Below are positions 16,006 to 23,125 of a stretch of 64,000 nucleotides of DNA, piece after piece. The position numbers were made by a program, and so were the translations under genes. The notes below the pieces were generated by a model. The model made no database searches, was not told the DNA's origin, and worked only from the letters and a program-made list of their open reading frames with translations. Numbering within the stretch: position 1 is the first letter of the stretch; each line of letters starts with the position of its first letter. The stretch spans positions 31,251 through 95,250 of the forward strand of contig CAZYCA010000006.1 of NCBI GenBank assembly GCA_964645405.1. The letters are read 5' to 3'. The DNA comes from JAMWDF01 sp964645405 (GTDB lineage Bacteria; Ratteibacteria; UBA8468; B48-G9; DSTR01).

Positions 16006-17822
16006 TTGAAATTCTCAATGATGACAACCGGATTCTGATTGCTTAAGACAGCATTTGTCCTGCCGGAGATTAAATCCCGTCCGGGTACCGGGAAAGAAGT
16101 GAGACTACCTTTTTCTCCATGCTGGTCAGCATGCAGCAGGTAAACTGTAACTCTACCATCAGCTGAAGTTGCCTTCAGGTAATCGTAACCCAGGGAAGAA
16201 TCAACCAGACATTGACTGATTAACCTTTCTTTTTTCTGGTAAAGTAAAGCTCCCCGGCAGATATCAACAAGAAGTTTCCGGTAAACTTCCCAGGATGGTT
16301 CGTACTTCCAGGGTGCCTGAACATGACAGAGTGCCGGCAAAACCACAATCAATCCCTCCCCGTACCGGCAGATATAAAGGAAATCATCGCGGTGACCAGC
16401 GGAAAGCGAAAAACTGGAAAAGACATCCAGATCAAGCTGATAATTTTCCTTAAGGTGGAAATTTTCCTGCATCCAGGTATCAGGTTGATAAAGAAAGGTT
16501 TTTCTTTCTGTCTTTGGGGAAATAAGAGAAAAACCGGCCGGAGTCAACTTTTCCGCAGGAGGCACAACAGCAAGCAGAATTCCTCCATTTTTTACCCAGG
16601 GTAACAAATCTTTATGCCAGCTACCCCAGGAAACAATTACCTCATACGGTTTAAGAGAAACAACATCTTGCGCCCATTCCGGGCAGGTATCAAACTGAGT
16701 GAAACCGGTTATCCAGAAATAAACATGTTGTAAGGTAGCACCAAAATTTCTGCCGTGAAGAACAAGAGCAACTGGTTTTTGAACAAACCGCGGCAGTTTC
16801 AGAAAAGGCTGGACAGATTTTCTCACCTTCTCCAGCCATGTTTCTTCCTCCAGTTCTTTATCTCCAAAGGTGGAAAGGATATCAGCACCAGCCAGGTAAG
16901 CAGCTGCCATCTGAGCCAGTCTCAGATGCTCTAATTTTTCCCGGTTGCCCCAGAGCATCGCCACCAGTTCTTCATCTGGTCTCATCACCATCCGGCAATC
17001 ACGAAGAGAGATGTAAACTCCTAAAGTATTGGTATAAGGATCCAGAAAATGGCCGTCCAGAAACTTACTCTGGGGAATCAGGGCTGTCCCGCTGTTAAAG
17101 GCATAAACCCGTAACCCCGGGTAACGGCTATGTATATGATGGGCAAAACTAATATGGGCACCGGCTTCCATCCTTTCCTGAACCCATTTCCGGTAGGTAG
17201 CCATTTGAGACTGTGTCCAGACAGGATAATAACGCATATCCAGTCCTGTTTCCTTACGAAAAAGTTCATTGTACCGTCTGATAGTCAAAACCTCAGGTCC
17301 GCTTAAGGAACGGCTCCAGAGAAAATTGGCTGGATTATCATAAGAATTACCGTTTTCATAACCATCATCATCCCTGTCAGGCCTGCCTGGCATATCCACA
17401 TCCCAGGCAAACTGCATCCCTGTTTCCTCCAGAAGATGAACGGCATGAATATTCCGCGGGTTTAAAGCTTTTAGCAGCGGGTCAATTCCCTGAGAAAAAA
17501 GTTCTGCGGCAATCTTTTTGTCCAGAGCCAGATGGGGAAAGTTATACCTTTCCCAGGAGAAAGGACGCGCCGGACCAAACCAGATTTGAACGATTGCTTT
17601 CTTGTTATAACTACCAGCCAGATTCAGTCTTTGCACTGTAATCTCGTCAGGAGACCCAGGCCTGACAAACATTTGCAGACCAAGGTATCTGGCTTCAGAT
17701 TGGAGAAAGCGGTTGAACTGTTCCTGGGTCAGTCGGTTTATCTGGTAGGGATAAATCATCCATTCCACTGCCTGCAGGGAACAACCAAAGAGAAAAAACA
17801 GAAGAAAAAATAAACGTTTCAT
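16002..17822 (-). CDS. Secreted or lipoprotein glycosidase-like TIM-barrel protein, substrate unknown
   Basis: The 606-residue protein has a signal peptide ending LFLFGCSLQAVEW; LFGC could act as a lipobox, or cleavage could occur at LQA. The first ~330 residues read like a TIM-barrel glycosidase (IVQIWFGP, HAVHLLEETGMQFAWDVDMPG, SFAHHIHSRYPGLRVYAF, LDPYTNTLG), and the next ~200 (VSLKPYEVIVSWGSW, NGGILLAVVPP, YGEGLIVVLPA) like the trimerisation/glutamine-amidotransferase-like domain of GH42-type proteins. The closest known class is uncertain. An AGGTGGAG site precedes the ATG. It overlaps both flanking secreted paralogues by 4 bases. Confidence 0.45.
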   Translation of the reverse strand: MKRLFFLLFFLFGCSLQAVEWMIYPYQINRLTQEQFNRFLQSEARYLGLQMFVRPGSPDEITVQRLNLAGSYNKKAIVQIWFGPARPFSWERYNFPHLALDKKIAAELFSQGIDPLLKALNPRNIHAVHLLEETGMQFAWDVDMPGRPDRDDDGYENGNSYDNPANFLWSRSLSGPEVLTIRRYNELFRKETGLDMRYYPVWTQSQMATYRKWVQERMEAGAHISFAHHIHSRYPGLRVYAFNSGTALIPQSKFLDGHFLDPYTNTLGVYISLRDCRMVMRPDEELVAMLWGNREKLEHLRLAQMAAAYLAGADILSTFGDKELEEETWLEKVRKSVQPFLKLPRFVQKPVALVLHGRNFGATLQHVYFWITGFTQFDTCPEWAQDVVSLKPYEVIVSWGSWHKDLLPWVKNGGILLAVVPPAEKLTPAGFSLISPKTERKTFLYQPDTWMQENFHLKENYQLDLDVFSSFSLSAGHRDDFLYICRYGEGLIVVLPALCHVQAPWKYEPSWEVYRKLLVDICRGALLYQKKERLISQCLVDSSLGYDYLKATSADGRVTVYLLHADQHGEKGSLTSFPVPGRDLISGRTNAVLSNQNPVVIIENFK

Positions 17823-19111
17823 CTTTTCTCCACCTGGCCAAAGCTGATAGCTGTTTTAACCAGAAAAGAGTGAAAACACTGCACCTGGCTTATCTCCGCT
17901 TCCTTCAACCCGGCAACCCAGACCCTGGTGACCAGTAACTTTTTTTCAGGAAGACTGGAGAAAAAACGGCGGCAGCGGTAGGAGCCATATTTTCTGCTGT
18001 AGAAGTCATTCTGCCTTTTTTCCTCTTGCTCTGCTGGCTTCAGGAAGTAGGCATAGCCTGTTTTTTCCTGACTGGAATAAAAAGCAAACCAGTCTTCTAA
18101 ATCAGAACAGGAAGCAATAATTTTACCTTCCTCTGCCAGGCGCAGAGATTCAGCCTCCGGGGTAAAGGCAAAACTTTTTCCTTTCTGGCTGTACCACAGA
18201 AATTCTCCAGCCTGGCCGCTAAAACTGAAGCCAAAGGAAAACTCCTGCCGGAAATTTTTCCCTTCTTCCACCGGCAAGATAAATTCTTCAAAGCAAACAA
18301 TCGCCGGTTTTTCGTAAAGCCAGACCAGATGCTGGACATCCACTTTAAATTCACCGGAAGATGTTTTTACCGTAGCAGCAGAAAGGCTGGTACCAGCAGC
18401 CACCCTCACCGGCCCGGCCGCTACCAGTTGCGGATGTTGCCAGCCAGAAGCATCCGGTCCCGGGCTGCTACAAATAGCACCCAGAGGGAAAATAGAACTC
18501 CAGGAGTGGCGAAAATGAAGGACTGGCTTGCGGAAAAAATCCAGCCACACCAGGCACCCTGCCCCCCAGTTTTCCATGCTGTTTCTGGTAGAATCATGCC
18601 CGCGTGCCGGACCCCGCAACCCGAGGAAAACATCATCATTCCACATCTGAAAGTCATGCTGGTAGATTTCTGGATCCATGGCAACACTACTAAAGATGCG
18701 GCAGGGATAAGCAGGTGGAGGAAGAGGTTCTGTGGACCAGTAAAGCCATAATTCTATCCCTGAAGAAGGGATGGTTACCTGGAAAACAAGCTGGTCGTTG
18801 TCATCAAGGATATGGTTGGGAGAAACTGCAGGCAGAATACCGTTATCAAACTCGTCCACCTGGACAGGTATTTCCTCATTCCCGGAAACTATTCTTAAAG
18901 AACCCAGACTTACATTTTCACTGCCTGCTAAATTTTTAATTTCCCTGCCGGTGATAATGATGGGCAGGTTTATCACAGTGGTATTTTTACCCTCTATTCT
19001 TAAACGGCAGCGTCTATTCCAGCGACTGTTCCACCAGGAATCAGCTTCTCCTTTTCCCAGCAAGGAAAAAAGCAGTATTACCAGCAATGTGTGGTTTTTT
19101 ATTTTTCTCAT
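17819..19111 (-). CDS. Secreted protein of unknown function, paralogue of 14671-16005
   Basis: This 430-residue exported protein opens the leftward four-gene operon. After the signal peptide comes WWNSRWNRRCRLRI, a DUF2341-like start, then DDNDQLVFQV and ELWLYWSTEP. Its GAGCLVWLDFF and RHSWSSIFP blocks match GRGCFVFLSWKK and RSSWGNVLP in the 14671-16005 protein, so the two are diverged paralogues. The C-terminal part has FEEFILPVEEGKNFRQEFSF. Function is unknown; binding or processing of a polysaccharide outside the cell is inference. The start codon lies eight bases after a -10 box and has a weak AGCAGGG. Confidence 0.5.
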   Translation of the reverse strand: MRKIKNHTLLVILLFSLLGKGEADSWWNSRWNRRCRLRIEGKNTTVINLPIIITGREIKNLAGSENVSLGSLRIVSGNEEIPVQVDEFDNGILPAVSPNHILDDNDQLVFQVTIPSSGIELWLYWSTEPLPPPAYPCRIFSSVAMDPEIYQHDFQMWNDDVFLGLRGPARGHDSTRNSMENWGAGCLVWLDFFRKPVLHFRHSWSSIFPLGAICSSPGPDASGWQHPQLVAAGPVRVAAGTSLSAATVKTSSGEFKVDVQHLVWLYEKPAIVCFEEFILPVEEGKNFRQEFSFGFSFSGQAGEFLWYSQKGKSFAFTPEAESLRLAEEGKIIASCSDLEDWFAFYSSQEKTGYAYFLKPAEQEEKRQNDFYSRKYGSYRCRRFFSSLPEKKLLVTRVWVAGLKEAEISQVQCFHSFLVKTAISFGQVEKR

Positions 19112-19119
19112 CCCTGCTT

Positions 19120-19149
19120 AGTTTATTCCTGATATAGACTGGCTGTCAA
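19120..19149 (-). promoter_or_regulatory. Leaderless-type promoter of the 13796-19111 operon
   Basis: Minus strand: perfect TTGACA (19149-19144), 18-base spacer, TAAACT (19125-19120). The -10 ends eight bases before the ATG at 19111. Confidence 0.55.
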
Positions 19150-19165
19150 TCAAGTTCCGCGAGGA

Positions 19166-19244
19166 AACAGGGGCAGCGACTATTTCTCTTTCGGTGGTGG
19201 CAAACTTTTGGTATTGGGCTATGAGGCAATATCACCTCAAAAAG
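19166..19244 (+). repeat. Left copy of ~80-base imperfect direct repeat flanking the RM cassette
   Basis: By hand alignment this segment matches 22747-22826 at about 57 of 80 columns with one single-base gap. The best-kept core is TTTCGGTGGT at 19189 and GGGCTAT at 19216. It lies about 165 bases before the first methylase gene. No open reading frame or known RNA motif explains it. Confidence 0.6.
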
Positions 19245-19370
19245 GATAACTTAAAGCAGAAACACATCGTTACCGGTTCTATTTACGGTATGAGGTTAAC
19301 TACAAACAGCATAAGATTTTATTCCGGTAGCAAGTATGGTAATTTATCTATTATATTATGCGTAATTTTT

Positions 19371-19387
19371 GGGTTGAGGTTTAACCC
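19371..19387 (+). promoter_or_regulatory. Small inverted repeat before the first methylase gene
   Basis: GGGTT and AACCC arms flank a seven-base loop, 24 bases before ATG 19411. It may be a regulatory hairpin or operator of the RM genes. The rest of 19245-19410 is AT-rich and shows no convincing -35/-10 pair. Confidence 0.3.
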
Positions 19388-19410
19388 CGAAAGGTGATGA
19401 TACGGTAAAT

Positions 19411-20697
19411 ATGAAACCTAAGGTAAAATACGGTGTAAATACACAAGCCGCATTAGATGGAGGCACTAACTCAATACCAAACTTACCTAAAATAGCCTCA
19501 TTCATATTACCAAAAAACTACGAACTACTGCCTAACAATTCGGAGATTTTTGAATTAGAATTTGCCTTCTATGAATATAAATTCCTCACCAAAGATGAAA
19601 TAATTCGTCGGGGGGCGTTTTTTAAGAGTGTTGATGGAATCCCTACCTATCACTATGTTATTTGTTCAAATAATAGTCCTCTGATATGGGAAGGAAGGTC
19701 GGAAATAACCAAGGCATACTTCAAAGAAGGTAACTTTTCTACCGGATATGCCACACATGGACTTTTTCCTTACAGAGGGAAATTTCATCCGCAACTGATA
19801 AAAGGGATATTGAATATTCTACAGATTCAGCCCGGAGAGGTTGTTCTTGACCCTATGTGTGGAAGTGGAACTCTAAATGTAGAGGCAAGCATTATAGGAA
19901 TTAACTCAATAGGCATTGAGAAAAGTCCGTTTTGTGGACTGATGAGTAAGGTAAAAAGTGAAGCATTGAAAGTGAACAGTGTAATTTTATCATCAATAAC
20001 TAAAAATTTGAGCAAAAATTATGAATCTCTTGTAAAAGATAAAAAACTATCCAGAGAAATTCTTACCACGAATGTATTTGAACCAGAAAAGGCGATAACA
20101 CTGCTTGCATTTTTAGATGCTATGGGCTATGCGAGAAGATGCTCAAAAAGCGTAGATGTTCTTTTTCCTTCTGTGCTTAAAAGATATATTGGCCAGATTA
20201 ATTCTTTTATTCAAGCAAGAGATAAACTCAACCTTAATATTGGTAATGCAAGATTTGGAATTGGAGATGCAAGAGACCTGCCTCTTGAAGATAATTCGAT
20301 TGATGCTATCATTACCTCACCGCCGTATTCCTTTGCCATTGACTATGCAGAAAATGACCGTCCACAACTAGAGTATTTGGGGTATAATGTAAATGAATTA
20401 AAAAATCAAATGATTGGACTTGTGGGCAGGACAAAGAAAGAGAAACTTGCTAATTACTTCCATGATATGGGAAAGGTTTTGTGTGAAATGTATAGAGTTT
20501 TGAAAAAAGATAAATATGCAGTGGTTATAATTGGTTCAAACGATGTTCAGACAGGAGGTATGCGGCTTGAAACAAGAATTGAAGAGATTGCGGTAAACTG
20601 TGGTTTTATGCTTGACCAGAAAATTGTAAAACCAATAAAAGGAATCCAGAATACGATGAAAGAGGAGTATATATTATTTTTAAGGAAGGTTAAATGA
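19411..20697 (+). CDS. DNA methyltransferase with DPMCGSGT and SPPY motifs (RM system)
   Basis: The 428-residue protein has the SAM-binding motif DPMCGSGT at 147-154 and the catalytic motif TSPPYSF near residue 303; this order (motif I before motif IV) with SPPY fits an amino-methyltransferase making N4-methylcytosine or N6-methyladenine. The ~145-residue N-terminal region may hold the recognition domain. Its stop overlaps the nuclease start by 4 bases. Codon use is clearly AT-rich compared with neighbours, which points to horizontal transfer. A weak AAAGGTGA lies upstream of the ATG. It should protect one strand or half-site of the target of the nuclease that follows. Confidence 0.8.
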   Translation: MKPKVKYGVNTQAALDGGTNSIPNLPKIASFILPKNYELLPNNSEIFELEFAFYEYKFLTKDEIIRRGAFFKSVDGIPTYHYVICSNNSPLIWEGRSEITKAYFKEGNFSTGYATHGLFPYRGKFHPQLIKGILNILQIQPGEVVLDPMCGSGTLNVEASIIGINSIGIEKSPFCGLMSKVKSEALKVNSVILSSITKNLSKNYESLVKDKKLSREILTTNVFEPEKAITLLAFLDAMGYARRCSKSVDVLFPSVLKRYIGQINSFIQARDKLNLNIGNARFGIGDARDLPLEDNSIDAIITSPPYSFAIDYAENDRPQLEYLGYNVNELKNQMIGLVGRTKKEKLANYFHDMGKVLCEMYRVLKKDKYAVVIIGSNDVQTGGMRLETRIEEIAVNCGFMLDQKIVKPIKGIQNTMKEEYILFLRKVK

Positions 20698-21668
20698 CCA
20701 TGCGTTATCCTCCATTAGATGAAAAGTTCGATACTGTAATTTCCAAGAACACCTTCTATTTCTATAACGAAGAGTTTGAAGAATATTATGAAGGGCATAT
20801 TTCTTCAATTGCCCAGAATATCTTTCTTCTTAAAAATAAGATAGAAAGAGAGGGGCTAAAAGAAGCTGTGTTACTTGAGCATATTACCACTGTAGAAGAT
20901 GGTTTAGATGCAATTTTGACCATAACGGGCTTTTCAAAGGAAAGTTTGCAAAGATTAGTAACATTCATCAGGGCTACGGATGACAAAACATTATCCAAAC
21001 TTGTTAATAAAGGTGCCTGGCCGAATGAAGATTTCAAAAGTGAATGGGGGCTGGATAAGATAAAATCACTCATTAAAACAAATAAAAAGTTTGCGGAGGG
21101 TATTGTAAATTTGTTCTTTAGAGGTCCTACAGTTCCTGCAATAAAAAAGGTTCTTCCACTTTTTGAGTTTAAGAAGCTTGATATAAAAAAGTTTAGTTTT
21201 TCAATAGAATCGCTTGTTGACACAATAATAAGGTATAAGACAAAAGGTTCTTATAAAGCCGCAAGAGAAGGAAATCCAGAGATTGTAATAGAACAAATTT
21301 TAAATTACCATAAACTGATATTTGAAAAAGGGAAGTTTAGAATTCCAGAAGCAGGTAATATTCCAAGGACTATGGATTTTATTATTCCTAACAAAGAATC
21401 TCCGAAATTGATTATCGAATGTTCTTATTCCGTAACTACTGCTTCAGGAATGGGAGATAAAGCAAAGACAGAAAAGACCGTGGCAGATTATTTGAAGAAG
21501 AATTATCCAAATGTAATTTTTGTTGGTTTTGTAGATGGGATTGGCTGGTATGTAAGAAGAGGAGATTTGAAACGTATGGTGGATGCCTATGATTTTGTTT
21601 TTACATTTCACAAAGATGAATTAAAGACATTTGAAAAACTATTGACGGAGACTTTCTATGGAAAGTGA
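20694..21668 (+). CDS. Probable type II restriction endonuclease
   Basis: The 324-residue protein lies between two methylases, overlapping the first by 4 and the second by 11 bases, which is the main evidence for its role. Near residue 227 RTMDFIIP is followed about 14 residues later by KLIIECSYS and then GDKAKTEKTVADYL, a plausible PD-(D/E)xK-type core in which the usual Lys after Glu-x is Ser. The N-terminal ~200 residues are helical and may bind DNA. The recognition site is unknown. Its base composition is AT-rich like the methylases. Confidence 0.6.
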   Translation: MTMRYPPLDEKFDTVISKNTFYFYNEEFEEYYEGHISSIAQNIFLLKNKIEREGLKEAVLLEHITTVEDGLDAILTITGFSKESLQRLVTFIRATDDKTLSKLVNKGAWPNEDFKSEWGLDKIKSLIKTNKKFAEGIVNLFFRGPTVPAIKKVLPLFEFKKLDIKKFSFSIESLVDTIIRYKTKGSYKAAREGNPEIVIEQILNYHKLIFEKGKFRIPEAGNIPRTMDFIIPNKESPKLIIECSYSVTTASGMGDKAKTEKTVADYLKKNYPNVIFVGFVDGIGWYVRRGDLKRMVDAYDFVFTFHKDELKTFEKLLTETFYGK

Positions 21669-22668
21669 AGAATTTTTTGTGTCTTTAATAAATACGGTTG
21701 TTCATGGTGACTGTTTAGAAATCATGAGGCAGATTCCTGATGATAGTGTTGATGTCACCTTTGCTGACCCGCCATTCAATTTAAAAAAGAAATACAATAG
21801 TTATTATGATAAACAGGAAGTTGAAGAATATCTCTCCTGGTGTAAAGAATGGCTCTATGAAATGGCACGTATCACCAAACCGACAGGCTCTATTTTTGTT
21901 CATAATATTCCAAAATGGCTAATTTATTTTGGTTCTTATCTAAACGAAGTTGCCATTTTTCGTCATTGGATTGCCTGGGATGCAATGGGTTCTCCACTTG
22001 GTAAAACATTACTCCCAAATCATTATGGAATTTTATACTATGTAAAATCTGATAAATTTAAATTTTATGACATTAGAATGCTACATAAACGATGCAGAAA
22101 TTGCAGATACGTGCTTCAGGACTATGGTGGGAAAAAATCTCAGATGCATCCATTTGGCCCTCTTGTTTCTGATGTTTGGACTGACATCCACAGAATAAGG
22201 CATAAGAAACGAAGAGATGAACATCCCTGTCAGCTACCTGTCCATCTCCTCGAAAGATTATTGCTAATGAGCACTGATGAAGGAGATATCGTACTTGACC
22301 CTTTTGTGGGCACAGGAACAACTGCAATTGCCGCAAAAGCATTAGGAAGAAGATATATTGCAATTGACATTGACCCAAAGTATGTAGAGATTACAAATAA
22401 AAAGTTAGAAAAGGTGGAACCGTTTTTGATTAAGAATTGCTATGTAAGCAGTTTTCTGGGAAAAGTGATTACCATCAGAGACAGAGATTGGGATAAGATT
22501 AAGGAAGCATTTTTGGTTCCAGAACATCTTCCTGAGTTGGAAAAGAAAGAAATCTACTTATTTCACTACAAAGGAGAAAGAATAAAATATGAGATAGGTC
22601 ACGAAGCACAGAATAACTTATTTACAATATGCAGGGAAAAAAGGTTGAGGCGCCAGTTCATGAAATAG
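21658..22668 (+). CDS. Beta-class DNA methyltransferase (DPPF), second methylase of the RM system
   Basis: The 336-residue protein has the catalytic motif FADPPF at 35-40, followed near residue 213 by the SAM-binding DPFVGTGTTAIAAKALG, the beta-class order. DPPF suggests N6-adenine or N4-cytosine methylation. A cysteine-rich insert (CRNCRY) and a positively charged HRIRHKKRRDEHPCQLP occur between the motifs, the latter close to the usual PxxL segment. Two different methylases with one nuclease often mean an asymmetric site, as in type IIS systems. The ~120 C-terminal residues after the catalytic domain are of unknown role. Confidence 0.85.
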   Translation: MESEEFFVSLINTVVHGDCLEIMRQIPDDSVDVTFADPPFNLKKKYNSYYDKQEVEEYLSWCKEWLYEMARITKPTGSIFVHNIPKWLIYFGSYLNEVAIFRHWIAWDAMGSPLGKTLLPNHYGILYYVKSDKFKFYDIRMLHKRCRNCRYVLQDYGGKKSQMHPFGPLVSDVWTDIHRIRHKKRRDEHPCQLPVHLLERLLLMSTDEGDIVLDPFVGTGTTAIAAKALGRRYIAIDIDPKYVEITNKKLEKVEPFLIKNCYVSSFLGKVITIRDRDWDKIKEAFLVPEHLPELEKKEIYLFHYKGERIKYEIGHEAQNNLFTICREKRLRRQFMK

Positions 22669-22746
22669 TGTATAAAGCTCGTAGGTATGCAACATGTTAC
22701 GGCCCATCTCAGGAAAATTACTGAAGAAAGTTTAAGCCCAAAGCAG

Positions 22747-22826
22747 AACAGGAAAAGCAATTGTTTTCCTTTCGGTGGTTGCATAAATTCCGGCATGGGG
22801 CTATCAGAAAACATCGTCTCAGAAGG
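22747..22826 (+). repeat. Right copy of ~80-base imperfect direct repeat flanking the RM cassette
   Basis: This copy matches 19166-19244 in the same orientation (core TTTCGGTGGT at 22770, GGGCTAT at 22798). It lies about 80 bases after the second methylase stop. The pair encloses the complete RM cassette of about 3.6 kb. Confidence 0.6.
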
Positions 22827-22992
22827 AGACTAGTAGTGGTCAATGATGTGCTTTCTTTCTACTTTCCCTTACTTAAGGCATAAAGGACTTTGAAATCCAC
22901 TGCCTCCTTCCTAATTCTAAAGGGGTGAGAAAAACCTCGCGCGGACCTGTTTTCTGCAAGCCGAAAGTAGAAGGAGAAGAGAAAAAAGCATC

Positions 22993-23016
22993 AAAATAAA
23001 CAATAAAATAAACAAT
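22993..23016 (+). repeat. Two perfect tandem copies of a 12-base AT-rich unit
   Basis: AAAATAAACAAT is repeated twice without a gap inside the 457-base gene-free stretch 22669-23125. That stretch otherwise holds the right RM repeat and the promoter at 23072; I see no gene in it. Confidence 0.6.
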
Positions 23017-23071
23017 GCGGGCAGGATTTTCTCTGCTTTTGACTGGCTTTTTTTCCTTTGTCAGAGTCATT

Positions 23072-23101
23072 TTGTTAGCTGTCTTCATTTAGTGGTAAAC
23101 T
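23072..23101 (+). promoter_or_regulatory. Probable promoter of the three-gene giant-protein operon
   Basis: TTGTTA (23072-23077), 18-base spacer, TAAACT (23096-23101), followed by a GGAGGG site before ATG 23126. The -10 TAAACT is the same hexamer as at 19125 and 37374. Confidence 0.4.
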
Positions 23102-23125
23102 AATTGGTGATACTCTGGAGGGAAG

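Noticed and set aside
19166..19244. Riboswitch interpretation of the left RM repeat
   Set aside because: The GGCA and GGGCTAT elements recalled GEMM-like motifs, but the pairing regions do not hold in both copies, so it is left as an unexplained repeat.
19194..19397. 67-codon rightward frame before the first methylase
   Set aside because: It starts inside the left repeat, has no ribosome site and no family resemblance; a C-protein role was considered but there is no helix-turn-helix pattern.
22857..22972. Ten-base inverted repeat (TTCTACTTTC at 22857, its complement at 22963) as a transposon end
   Set aside because: Too short, 96 bases apart, no transposase between or near; chance is likely in this AT-rich stretch.
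22993..23016. Possible CRISPR array
   Set aside because: Only two adjacent 12-base copies without spacers, and no cas gene nearby; treated as a simple tandem repeat.
22873..23088. 71-codon leftward frame in the gene-free stretch after the RM system
   Set aside because: Low-complexity, no ribosome site worth noting, no recognisable motif, and it overlaps the promoter of the giant-protein operon.
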